This document shows, piece by piece, positions 13,384 through 20,372 of a stretch of DNA of 25,949 bases (its first letter is position 1; every line of letters begins with the position of its first letter). Position numbers and translations under genes: made by a program. Below the pieces are notes generated by a model, which was not told where the DNA came from, did no database searches, and worked only from the letters and a program-made list of their open reading frames with translations. This DNA comes from a virus. Where the stretch lies: the IMG/VR virus record IMGVR_UViG_3300037963_000553, positions 6,069-32,017 of that record; one strand, written 5' to 3'.

Positions 13384-13736
13384 GTTATCTTGGATTTATA
13401 TCAGTTGAAAAGGGCGAGTCGTCTAAAGGTCTATGGGAACCAACAGTTGTTTGTAAGTGTGGCAATAGACACGAAGGCGACGAGCCAAGTATTAATGTTA
13501 AAGAATGTGAACAATGTGAGGGAAATATGATTGAACACGAAGAAGGTAATGTCGTAGATATAGATACAGACGATATGATGGTCTGTGGATACTGCGGTAT
13601 TGAAGAATACTACATGAAAGATTGCGACTGTTCTGAAGAAGTTGTCACTTACTTTGAGTTTAAAGAAAGTGTAGCAGAAGAGACTATGGGCAATAAAGAT
13701 GAATATCATAGAATATTAGACGGAGGTAGGTGCTAA
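13380..13736 (+). CDS. Cys-rich zinc-ribbon protein
   Basis: A 118-residue acidic protein with two Cys clusters: CKCGNRH with CEQCEGN (near 25-50), and CGYCGIEE with DCDCSEE (near 72-88). These suggest two small zinc sites. It overlaps the preceding gene by ATGA and its stop overlaps the next start (TAATG). The acidic, Cys-rich form recalls phage adaptor proteins, but there is no direct family match. Confidence 0.65.
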   Translation: MSYLGFISVEKGESSKGLWEPTVVCKCGNRHEGDEPSINVKECEQCEGNMIEHEEGNVVDIDTDDMMVCGYCGIEEYYMKDCDCSEEVVTYFEFKESVAEETMGNKDEYHRILDGGRC

Positions 13737-13924
13737 TGAAGAATAAGGTAGTAGACAAAACGTGGTCTATAAAACACGAAAGTCATTTGAATAAGAATAA
13801 TATTATATTTACTGAAAAAATGAGAAGACTAATAAGAGACCTAGAAAGAGTTAATAACAATCTAGGATACTATGTACTTAACCAGGAGGACAAATGGGTA
13901 AAGATAGAGCAAAAAAAGCAATAA
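13736..13924 (+). CDS. Small basic helical protein, unknown
   Basis: The ATG at 13736 forms a TAATG overlap with the previous stop and has GGAGG 9 bases upstream, so it is preferred over the in-frame GTG at 13730. The 62-residue product is basic, with a helical core (FTEKMRRLIRDLERVNNNLG). It overlaps the next gene by 31 bases. No family recognised. Confidence 0.55.
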   Translation: MKNKVVDKTWSIKHESHLNKNNIIFTEKMRRLIRDLERVNNNLGYYVLNQEDKWVKIEQKKQ

Positions 13925-14118
13925 GATTGCAAAGAGACATACTTAGAGCTACGTCTATGTTGCATAGTCTAGGATATAGAATTGAAACTAGACACATAAG
14001 AGGCGCAGGTTGGAGTAGTGAAATCGTTGATTATAATACTGGCGAAAATCACGAACTAGACGAACAAGGTGAAACTACTTGGAAAGTAATTAAAATAGAC
14101 GGGAGAGACAATGAGTAA
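13894..14118 (+). CDS. Small protein, unknown
   Basis: A 74-residue protein with a strong AGGAGG ribosome binding site inside the previous gene. It has a basic helical N-terminus (KKAIRLQRDILRATSMLHSL) then a short beta-rich part with Gly and Trp. Its end overlaps the next start by 8 bases. No family recognised. Confidence 0.6.
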   Translation: MGKDRAKKAIRLQRDILRATSMLHSLGYRIETRHIRGAGWSSEIVDYNTGENHELDEQGETTWKVIKIDGRDNE

Positions 14119-14344
14119 AGGTTATGAACAGTTTAAAAAAGTAGACGCAGAATTAGATAAACTACTTCTGTATCTAGAGAAATTAGAAGAAGATTACGCA
14201 AAAGCAATAAGCGACGTAGATGAAAACTTTAAGCAGTATAAAAGATATCAAAAAGGATATAATATATTATCTACTTATTTTGATTATTTACCTGATGATG
14301 AAAAAGAAGAAGTTGATAAAAAACTTATGAAACTTAACTTATAA
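14111..14344 (+). CDS. Small coiled-coil protein
   Basis: A 77-residue charged protein that is helical for nearly its full length with heptad spacing of Leu, Tyr and Ile (residues 8-50), predicting a coiled coil. GGGAGAG lies upstream of the ATG. It is the last gene of the chain from 13195; a short gap with a promoter for the next gene follows. No family recognised. Confidence 0.6.
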   Translation: MSKGYEQFKKVDAELDKLLLYLEKLEEDYAKAISDVDENFKQYKRYQKGYNILSTYFDYLPDDEKEEVDKKLMKLNL

Positions 14345-14360
14345 AGTTTTAAAGTTTTAT

Positions 14361-14390
14361 TTGACACAAGTAAGAATATTATGCTAGATT
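14361..14390 (+). promoter_or_regulatory. Promoter for a probably leaderless mRNA (ribbon-helix-helix gene)
   Basis: TTGACA (14361-14366), an 18-base spacer and TAGATT (14385-14390) end exactly 5 bases before the ATG at 14396. Transcription would start at or next to that ATG. No ribosome binding site exists upstream. The same geometry is seen at 17734-17763. Confidence 0.55.
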
Positions 14391-14395
14391 GCAAT

Positions 14396-14578
14396 ATGAA
14401 AGATAGATATCAAACCTCTTTTGTTGTAGACAAGAAACTTTGGATAAAGTTTAAGTCTAAAACATTAAAAGAAGGTGTATCAATTAAAGATAAATTACAT
14501 AGTTTGATGACAGACTATGTTAATAACAAGGAGACGCAGAATGCCCGCAATTGGTTTTCTTTACCCAGATGGAAGTAA
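14396..14578 (+). CDS. Ribbon-helix-helix transcription regulator
   Basis: The 60-residue product has the layout of a ribbon-helix-helix (Arc/MetJ/ParD-like) DNA-binding protein. A short strand (QTSFVVDK) is followed by helix A (LWIKFKSKTLKEG) and helix B (SIKDKLHSLMTDYVN). Such proteins act as dimers, reading DNA with the paired strands, and usually repress their own operon. I prefer the ATG at 14396 over one at 14381, because a promoter -10 ends 5 bases before it, implying a leaderless mRNA. The 3' end overlaps the nuclease gene by 38 bases. It may bind the GCTAG-rich repeats elsewhere in the window, but that is speculative. Confidence 0.65.
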   Translation: MKDRYQTSFVVDKKLWIKFKSKTLKEGVSIKDKLHSLMTDYVNNKETQNARNWFSLPRWK

Positions 14579-15422
14579 AGTATCATTTGAAGAAGTAAAG
14601 AAGGGTAACGTCGATATTGTTAAAATGGGTATGTCATTACCTACTTTAATTGAAATGTCGAAAGAAAGAGACCCTAATAGAAAGCCGTCTACTACTGAAC
14701 TGCTAGTTGGAACGTGCGAATCTTACCTTAAAAGAACAAAGGAATACTATGTTGACCCACAAGATAGAGCCTTTTCTTTAGCAGGTACAATGCACCACGC
14801 TAAACTAGAACAACACGAAGACGACAGACATATGTTAGAAGAAAAGCTAGAGGAGTTTGACATAACTGGTATAGCAGACTTGTATGACAAGGAGACTAAA
14901 ACATTGTTAGACTATAAGAATACTGGCTCTTACAAATGTGCTCAACTATTAGGGATGACATATAAACTAATTCCAGACCCGTCTGGAGCTAGATACAAGA
15001 CTAGTGGTAAGTGGGGAAAGAAAGGCTCCACAAAAATGATTAAAAAATGGTACCGCGATGAAGGTCTAGCAGACTTTGGAGACTGGGGATGGCAGGTAAA
15101 CTGGTATAGATATCTTTTAAACAAAGCTGGATACGACGTAGAACATATGTATATTCAGGTTACTTTAAGAGACGGAGGTCTAGCAGTATCGAGAGATAGA
15201 GGTTTAGACAAGCATATTTACCTGATTGAAGTACCTAAGTACGACGATGAACAATTAGAGTTTAAGTTTTTATCTTCTAGAGACGCACTTGTAAAAGCTC
15301 TAGATACTGGAAACTTACCTCAAAAATGTAATAAAGAACAAACCTGGGACGGTAGAAAATGTCAGTCATTTTGTGATGTTAGACATCTATGTCCTTACAA
15401 CAATGGGAGTATAAATGGGTAA
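14541..15422 (+). CDS. Cas4/RecB-like PD-(D/E)XK exonuclease with iron-sulfur cluster
   Basis: The ATG at 14541 has AAGGAG upstream, so I use it rather than an in-frame ATG at 14517. The 293-residue protein has nuclease motifs AGTMHHAKLE (81-90), GIAD (110-113, D113), LLDYK (122-126, D124 and K126) and QVNWYRYLL (185-193). Cysteines C59, C274, C278 and C284 are placed as in Cas4/AddB proteins, which hold a 4Fe-4S cluster. This type degrades DNA ends to make single strands. The annealing and SSB-like genes follow directly, so the three probably form a phage recombination set (exonuclease, annealase, SSB). Confidence 0.82.
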   Translation: MPAIGFLYPDGSKVSFEEVKKGNVDIVKMGMSLPTLIEMSKERDPNRKPSTTELLVGTCESYLKRTKEYYVDPQDRAFSLAGTMHHAKLEQHEDDRHMLEEKLEEFDITGIADLYDKETKTLLDYKNTGSYKCAQLLGMTYKLIPDPSGARYKTSGKWGKKGSTKMIKKWYRDEGLADFGDWGWQVNWYRYLLNKAGYDVEHMYIQVTLRDGGLAVSRDRGLDKHIYLIEVPKYDDEQLEFKFLSSRDALVKALDTGNLPQKCNKEQTWDGRKCQSFCDVRHLCPYNNGSING

Positions 15423-16047
15423 AATGTCTGAATTGGATATGTATCAATCTGATACGGAGATGATGGAGTTGCACGACCAAGCAATTCAAGACGACGTATT
15501 GATACGCAAGCACCAAAAGGTTTCAGAAGAACCTACTCCAAGCGACGTAGTTAAAAGTAGAAATGGTTTTGACTATGTAGATGAAGGATATATGCGTTGG
15601 CGACTAAACCAACATTATCCTATATGGTCTTGGGAAGTAATTAAATATGAAACACTTGGAGATAAAGCTATTGTAGTTCACGGACGTCTTAAAGTTATGG
15701 ACGAAGGTGTACCTCGTAGTTTTGACTCAGTTGCAGCACATAGAATAGCTGTATCTAGAAATGGCTCAGGGTATGTAGACTTAGGTAATGACCTAAAAGC
15801 TGCTAACTCAGATGCATTCAAAGTCGCAGTAAATAGACTATGTAATGTAGCAGACGACGTTTATCGCAAGCAATATATAGATAAGAGTCTTGGAGATGTC
15901 CAATTAAATAATCTTATGGATATAATTGCAGAGATGGACAATAAGGAAGAAGCAGACAAGGTGCATAGAGCACTTAGGTCTGGAATGATAAATCAAGACA
16001 ATTACGACAAAGTAATGTCTAAACTCACGGGAGTAAATAATGAGTAA
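15415..16047 (+). CDS. Rad52/Sak-like single-strand annealing protein
   Basis: This 210-residue protein has the pattern of Rad52/DdrA-type annealing proteins. YMRWRLNQHYPIWSWEVI (59-76) is followed by a beta-rich stretch GDKAIVVHGRLKV (82-94). The GNDLKAANSDAFKVAVNRLC (124-143) segment gives the conserved Asp-Ala-x-x-x-A-x-x-R-L helix. Residues 155-210 are a helical tail. Such proteins form rings that pair complementary single strands. GGGAG lies upstream of the ATG, which overlaps the nuclease stop. Its place between an exonuclease and an SSB-like protein supports the call, though sequence similarity is modest. Confidence 0.65.
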   Translation: MGKMSELDMYQSDTEMMELHDQAIQDDVLIRKHQKVSEEPTPSDVVKSRNGFDYVDEGYMRWRLNQHYPIWSWEVIKYETLGDKAIVVHGRLKVMDEGVPRSFDSVAAHRIAVSRNGSGYVDLGNDLKAANSDAFKVAVNRLCNVADDVYRKQYIDKSLGDVQLNNLMDIIAEMDNKEEADKVHRALRSGMINQDNYDKVMSKLTGVNNE

Positions 16048-16600
16048 TGTTACAGATGTATTAAACGACATAGATAACAATGTGGCTTATTATAATCCTT
16101 CAGAAGATACTGCAGGCAAAAAGTATGCCACTATTGAAGAAGGGACTTATGAGGCTACAGTCAGTAAACTGACAATTAAAAAAGATATTGTTGTTAAGAA
16201 TCAATACCTTAGCGATATCTTTGAAGCTACCTATAAATTAGACGATGATAATCATCCTGATTTAAAAGGTAGAGAAGTTAAGTCTAAAGGATACTTTAGG
16301 TTTAAGGCTCCTGATAAGACAAAATATCCTAAACTTGAAGACAATCAAGGAAATAATAAAGGATATATGATATTCGCAGAAGCTTGTGGATTTGAAATGC
16401 AGAAAGACGACCAAGGTAGATATTTATTACCTATGGTTATGGAGTCTGACATTGCAGGTAATCCTGTAAATATCAAGGTAGTCCACGATAAATGGACTGA
16501 CCAATCAGGAGAGCAAAGAGTAACACCGACTGCGGTTAACGTCTTTAAATCAAATAGAGAAGTTAGTAAGCCAGTCGCAGAAGACGAATTGCCGTTCTAA
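16040..16600 (+). CDS. SSB-like single-strand DNA-binding protein
   Basis: A 186-residue protein with a beta-rich core (about 28-160, including GTYEATVSKLTI and IFEATYKLD) consistent with an OB-fold, then a short linker and an acidic end finishing in DELPF. Bacterial SSBs end in the similar DDIPF, which docks partner proteins. It follows the annealing protein with overlap and precedes the helicase group, fitting a single-strand binding role. The fold is inferred from pattern only. The helicase in this window also ends in Pro-Phe. Confidence 0.6.
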   Translation: MSNVTDVLNDIDNNVAYYNPSEDTAGKKYATIEEGTYEATVSKLTIKKDIVVKNQYLSDIFEATYKLDDDNHPDLKGREVKSKGYFRFKAPDKTKYPKLEDNQGNNKGYMIFAEACGFEMQKDDQGRYLLPMVMESDIAGNPVNIKVVHDKWTDQSGEQRVTPTAVNVFKSNREVSKPVAEDELPF

Positions 16601-16833
16601 TGAAGTACTCTTTCACTCTTACAAAAGAAGAATCTATGGGACTAATAGAGATATTAGAACTATTCAGAAAAGATGGAGAAGACGAAGCTACTGTTGAATT
16701 AAGACATAATATAAAAACTCAGTTTCAGGCTCAATTTGACGAAATGGAAAAAACAGAGTCTGTTACTAAAGAAGATGTCTTAAAAAATGCATCGAACGTA
16801 ATGGGTCCTTCTTTCTGCGATACTTGCGACTAA
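16600..16833 (+). CDS. Small acidic protein, unknown
   Basis: A 77-residue acidic helical protein that starts in a TAATG overlap with the SSB-like gene. It ends in a CDTCD cysteine pair, perhaps half of a metal site formed by a dimer. The next gene starts in another TAATG. No family recognised. Confidence 0.6.
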   Translation: MKYSFTLTKEESMGLIEILELFRKDGEDEATVELRHNIKTQFQAQFDEMEKTESVTKEDVLKNASNVMGPSFCDTCD

Positions 16834-17081
16834 TGGACATTAGTAAATGGAATGCCATTATGAAGTCTTTCCAAGACCTTATGGGATACCAACCAGGTAT
16901 AACCGAGGTCTTGGTGACTAAAAGACTTAGCGCAATAGGATTCAAAGATATTGAAACAATAAGTGGACGGGAAGAGAAATACCTCGTCCACATCTTAAGA
17001 AAACGTTATAGGGAGATATTAGATGAACAAAAAAGAAAAGACTCTGCTAGAGTACATGGTAAAAAATCAGGGAATAACTGA
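16833..17081 (+). CDS. Small helical protein, unknown
   Basis: The ATG at 16833 forms a TAATG overlap, so it is preferred to a TTG at 16824. The 82-residue product is helical and ends in a very basic tail (KRKDSARVHGKKSG), which could contact nucleic acid. It overlaps the HTH gene by 59 bases. No family recognised. Confidence 0.6.
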   Translation: MDISKWNAIMKSFQDLMGYQPGITEVLVTKRLSAIGFKDIETISGREEKYLVHILRKRYREILDEQKRKDSARVHGKKSGNN

Positions 17082-17223
17082 AACTCAAGCGATAATATAT
17101 TTAGGAATATATCCTAGTAGATTAAAAAGAATGATAAATAACTTTCAGAGAAATGGTATGTTAATCACTGGAGATAGGAATTTTGTCGATTTTAGCTATC
17201 ATTTGACTAAAATTTACGCTTAA
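17023..17223 (+). CDS. Small helix-turn-helix protein
   Basis: A 66-residue protein carrying a helix-turn-helix at about 17-46 (GITETQAIIYLGI then LKRMINNFQRNGM). The order 'A-x-x-x-L-G-I ... I-x-x-L-x-x-x-G' is typical of small phage winged-helix proteins (HTH_39-like). GGGAG precedes the ATG within the previous gene. A likely transcription regulator, or an accessory factor for replication. Confidence 0.65.
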   Translation: MNKKEKTLLEYMVKNQGITETQAIIYLGIYPSRLKRMINNFQRNGMLITGDRNFVDFSYHLTKIYA

Positions 17224-17252
17224 TTTAGAATAACGCACGAGATTGCCCTTCT

Positions 17253-17339
17253 ATGGACGAAACGCATATTAGTCGATACTTATGTCGAAAATGTAATTAT
17301 AATCGCTTAGAGGGGCATTCTAGAGAGGAAAATTTTTGA
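17253..17339 (+). CDS. Possible 28-residue micro-protein (doubtful)
   Basis: An ATG at 17253 opens a 28-codon frame with a CRKC motif and ends in a TGA that overlaps the TTG start of the next gene by two bases. The overlap is of the kind used for coupling here, but no ribosome binding site precedes it. The stretch 17224-17335 otherwise shows no feature. Confidence 0.25.
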   Translation: MDETHISRYLCRKCNYNRLEGHSREENF

Positions 17340-17737
17340 AAAGACCAATTTTATACGAGAAAAGATTTAAACAACCAGTAATATTTGATGGATTGCAAGA
17401 TGGGCTTGTTTCGCCTACTGATATTGACTTCTGTTTTGAAGTCGGCAATAAATTTCTATTAATAGGAGACTGTAAGAAAGACGACGCTCCGTTTCCATTA
17501 GGGCAAAGACTAGTAATAGAAAGAATTGTCGATACCTGGAGAGCGACCAGGAAGATATCTTTAGGAGTTATTGCCACACATAGCACAAGCCCTGAGCAAT
17601 CAATAGTCCTTGCAAACACAGTAGTTACAAAAGTATACCACGACGGAGAGTGGAAAAAAACTTTTATGGTCTTTGACGATTTTGTAAGAAGGACTGCAAA
17701 AAGATTTGACATAGATAAGTTAAAAAATTTGAGTTGA
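17336..17737 (+). CDS. Putative PD-(D/E)XK-fold nuclease
   Basis: The start is TTG at 17336, preceded by GAGAGGA 6 bases upstream. The 133-residue protein has SPTDIDFCFEV (26-36) followed by a strand and the triad LLIGDCKK (41-48), giving the order D29/D31 then D45-x-K47 seen in the PD-(D/E)XK nuclease fold. The remainder is alternating strand and helix. The match is by motif order only, so it could be an inactive relative. It lies between an HTH gene and a second nuclease-like gene. Confidence 0.5.
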   Translation: MKRPILYEKRFKQPVIFDGLQDGLVSPTDIDFCFEVGNKFLLIGDCKKDDAPFPLGQRLVIERIVDTWRATRKISLGVIATHSTSPEQSIVLANTVVTKVYHDGEWKKTFMVFDDFVRRTAKRFDIDKLKNLS

Positions 17738-17763
17738 CTGAAAGAACAATAAATCACTATATT
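17734..17763 (+). promoter_or_regulatory. Promoter for a probably leaderless mRNA (resolvase-like gene)
   Basis: TTGACT (17734-17739), an 18-base spacer and TATATT (17758-17763) end 5 bases before the ATG at 17769. The only purine run (GAGAG) touches the ATG and is too close to act as a ribosome binding site, so translation from a leaderless mRNA is likely. It overlaps the end of the previous gene. Confidence 0.55.
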
Positions 17764-17768
17764 GAGAG

Positions 17769-18110
17769 ATGGCAAGTAAATCAAAAGCAAAAGGTAACCG
17801 ATTCGAAAAAGAATGTGTAGACATAGCAGAGTCTCACGGCTTCAATGCTAAAAGAGCTTGGGGAAGTGACGGACGAAGCCTAGGTATGTCTCCTGAGGTA
17901 GATTTAATTATAGACTACCTTCTAGACGAACAGACTGCTAGAACAATGAAGGTTCAATGCAAAGTCAGAAAGTCTATAGCTAGTTATCTTTTACCACCTG
18001 ACGACTGTGATATCACTCTTATTAAACAGGATAGAGGAGAGATATACGCAACAATTCGATATAAAGATTTATTAGAATTGATTCAACTTACTTTTCAATT
18101 AAGTAAATAG
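17769..18110 (+). CDS. Holliday-junction-resolvase-like endonuclease
   Basis: This 113-residue protein has the order of Hjc/RecU-type resolvases: a first acidic residue in NRFEKECVDIAESHGF (E13), then RAWGSDGRS (29-37), the EVDLII strand (43-48, D45) and VQCKVRKS (62-69, with Q63-x-K65 as the ExK-type motif). These enzymes cut four-way junctions or other branched DNA, which would help clear recombination intermediates before packaging. It is one of three nuclease-fold genes between 14.5 and 18.1 kb. It has its own promoter and no leader. Confidence 0.65.
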   Translation: MASKSKAKGNRFEKECVDIAESHGFNAKRAWGSDGRSLGMSPEVDLIIDYLLDEQTARTMKVQCKVRKSIASYLLPPDDCDITLIKQDRGEIYATIRYKDLLELIQLTFQLSK

Positions 18111-18120
18111 GGAGAATAAA

Positions 18121-18480
18121 ATGAGAAGTGTCTTTAATTATAAGTCACCTGAAGAATTTCAGGTCGAGAAAGCTGAGTTCATGACGTACTATGAATATCT
18201 AAAGCAAGTAGACCCCGAGGGTTATAAGGAGTGGTTCGACCAAGACATACTAGATATGTATGTAGAAGGAAAGAAAAATCCATACTTTAACGCACAAAGA
18301 AAAAAACCATCAAGCGAAAATGTTTCTATGGTAAGAGTTCCTACTAGATGTCCTATGTGTAAAAAAGCTTGGGCAGTAGAAGTTCAGGATAACGGAAAGT
18401 TTGAACCTGGATATCTTGACCAGTCGGTATATAAAACAATACCTTTGGTGAAAGGAGTTTGTCATAAATGCAAGGATTAG
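18121..18480 (+). CDS. Zinc-ribbon protein upstream of the helicase
   Basis: A 119-residue protein with a helical N-terminal half and a C-terminal zinc ribbon made of CPMC (near 77-80) and CHKC (near 114-117, at the end). GGGAG lies upstream. It overlaps the helicase start by 13 bases. Position suggests a helicase loader or primase-like accessory factor, but no such family is recognised. Confidence 0.6.
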   Translation: MRSVFNYKSPEEFQVEKAEFMTYYEYLKQVDPEGYKEWFDQDILDMYVEGKKNPYFNAQRKKPSSENVSMVRVPTRCPMCKKAWAVEVQDNGKFEPGYLDQSVYKTIPLVKGVCHKCKD

Positions 18481-19775
18481 GAATATTTAGTGATGATGCA
18501 GAAAGAGCAGTATTAGGCTCTGTTATACAAGACGATAAATGTTTTGATGTTGTAAAAGAATATATAATAGAAAGCGAAGCTTTTTATGTAGAAAAAAATA
18601 AGAAGATTTGGGAAACAATACTAGACTTAAAGTCAGAGAACATACCAGTAGATGTTGTAAATATATCTAGTAAGTTAAAAGGTATTACATACTACTTGAC
18701 TGGACTTGAGGTTCCGACTACTGCAAATGTAGAGTCTTATGCTAAACAAGTTCATTCGGACTGGCTAAGAAGGAAACTTGTATTGCAATCACAACAGATT
18801 GCTAGTAAAGCTTCTGACGATACGAATGATATAAGCACATTACTTGTAGATGTTCACGATACAGCAAGTTCTTTGTTAAACTTAGAGCCTGGTCAAAAGT
18901 TTGACTTGGACAATCTTCTTTCTATGACTAAAGATTCTTTGTTCTCCAAACGCAACCTAACTACCACTGGTTTTGCACCGATAGACAATATTATATCGGG
19001 TATGACTAGAGGTGAAATAACAATTTTTGCTGGGCGACCTGGAAATGCTAAAACCACAACAGTTGCCAATATAGCTAGAAATCTTGTGTTGTCTGGCAAA
19101 AAGGTTGTTATGTTCAATAGAGAAATGCCTAACACTGAGATGATGAAAAAGTTTATTGCTATGGAATCAGAAGGTGTTACATATCATATGTTAAGACATA
19201 ATGCAGTCACTAGTAAATTAGAAATTGAAAAAAGTTTAGAAATTATTAAACAAAAGTATAATGACAAACTATTTATGTTTGACAACATAAGAAATTTAGA
19301 GGGAACTTTTCGTGAAATTAGACGTATAAAACCTGACGTCGTTATTGACGACCATATAGGTTTGATTGAATACCCTAGTAATGATATGAGAGATTTAAGA
19401 TTGAAAATAGGTGATACATCAAGACGATATAAATGGTTGTGTAAGTCTGAGAATATTTCAGTTATTCTTGTTTCACAACTTAATCGTAATATAGAGTATA
19501 GGACAGAAAGAATTCCTAAACTTAGTGACCTTGCCGAGTCTGGTAATTTAGAACAAGACGCAGAGATTGTAGCATTTACACACTATCCTTGGACTGTAAA
19601 CTTTGAGAATGCAAAGCACGGAAAGTACGGACTAGATATAGTTGTGGCTAAAAATAGGTATGGGTCAACTGGAAAAGCAACGGTTGGATTCTCACCAGAT
19701 TGTTGTACGTTGTATGATACTGTGGAAGAAGCAGAAGCAAGTGTCGCAAAAGAAATGCCAGGCGTTCCATTCTAA
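18468..19775 (+). CDS. Replicative DNA helicase, DnaB family
   Basis: This 435-residue protein matches DnaB: an N-terminal domain (AERAVLGSVIQD, 11-22), a linker, then a RecA-type motor. Motor motifs are Walker A GRPGNAKTT (189-197, K195), the catalytic-Glu NREM (217-220), Walker B PDVVIDDH (289-296), VSQLNR (335-340), the DLAESGNLEQDAE segment (354-366) and the KNRYGSTG arginine finger (395-402, R397). It unwinds the duplex ahead of the fork as a hexamer. The P-loop has Ala in place of the usual Gly before Lys. It ends EMPGVPF, like an SSB tail. GAAAGGAG precedes the ATG. No primase or polymerase is in the window. Confidence 0.92.
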   Translation: MQGLGIFSDDAERAVLGSVIQDDKCFDVVKEYIIESEAFYVEKNKKIWETILDLKSENIPVDVVNISSKLKGITYYLTGLEVPTTANVESYAKQVHSDWLRRKLVLQSQQIASKASDDTNDISTLLVDVHDTASSLLNLEPGQKFDLDNLLSMTKDSLFSKRNLTTTGFAPIDNIISGMTRGEITIFAGRPGNAKTTTVANIARNLVLSGKKVVMFNREMPNTEMMKKFIAMESEGVTYHMLRHNAVTSKLEIEKSLEIIKQKYNDKLFMFDNIRNLEGTFREIRRIKPDVVIDDHIGLIEYPSNDMRDLRLKIGDTSRRYKWLCKSENISVILVSQLNRNIEYRTERIPKLSDLAESGNLEQDAEIVAFTHYPWTVNFENAKHGKYGLDIVVAKNRYGSTGKATVGFSPDCCTLYDTVEEAEASVAKEMPGVPF

Positions 19776-20371
19776 AAGTCTAAGAGATTTCCAAGATTTA
19801 TTCTTACAGGATTTCCTGCTTTATCACGCTCGTCAGTTCCAAGCTTACCTGCTACAATTCCCATAGCTTTATAAGGATTTCCTCCTAAAAGTTGTTGGAA
19901 AAAACCTTTTAAAGCATCAGTTCTGGTCATATTTTCAGTCATTTCTGCAAAGTAGTTAAAATCGTAGTTATCAAAAGCAATTAATTCTCCTTCATCATTT
20001 GTTTTAAGTCCAAACTGTCCTAATGTTGTAGCTAAGCTTAATTCAGGATTATAGCTTTTTTTTACTAAATCCATTAAACCTTCAGAGTTTCTAATTTGGT
20101 CCAGCGTAAATGAATAGAGGCCATCACTGTTTTTACTTGCGTAGAGACTTGAGTCTACGAGTTTACCGCCTTCTTTAAAATATTCTGTATAATCTTTATC
20201 TATATATTCTTCTTTGACTAGATTCTTTAAAAAATCAAATTCAGCTGTAGTCAAATCATCTTCAGTAAATGTTTTATCTATACCTAATAAATCTGTTAAC
20301 AAAAATCTAGCATTAGAAGGTATAATACGCTTTCTTTTGCTACCAAATAATGTTTCAAATAATCCTTCCAT
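19772..20371 (-). CDS. Unknown late protein (possible virion component)
   Basis: I use the ATG at 20371, one base after the stop of the upstream gene (TAGAATG), rather than an in-frame TTG at 20392. The 199-residue product starts MEGLFETLFGSKRKR and has a central helical region and a glycine-containing C-terminus (LLGGNPYKAMGIVAGKLG). I recognise no family. It is last in the right-hand late group and is coupled to two large proteins of virion type, so a virion or ejection role is likely. Its stop overlaps the helicase stop on the opposite strand by 3 bases, with no terminator between the two. Confidence 0.55.
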   Translation of the reverse strand: MEGLFETLFGSKRKRIIPSNARFLLTDLLGIDKTFTEDDLTTAEFDFLKNLVKEEYIDKDYTEYFKEGGKLVDSSLYASKNSDGLYSFTLDQIRNSEGLMDLVKKSYNPELSLATTLGQFGLKTNDEGELIAFDNYDFNYFAEMTENMTRTDALKGFFQQLLGGNPYKAMGIVAGKLGTDERDKAGNPVRINLGNLLDF

Positions 20372-20372
20372 T

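Noticed and set aside
17320-17790. 156-codon minus-strand frame opposite the PD-(D/E)XK-like gene
   Set aside because: Covers the other strand of a gene with its own ribosome binding site and the promoter of the next gene; no family features.
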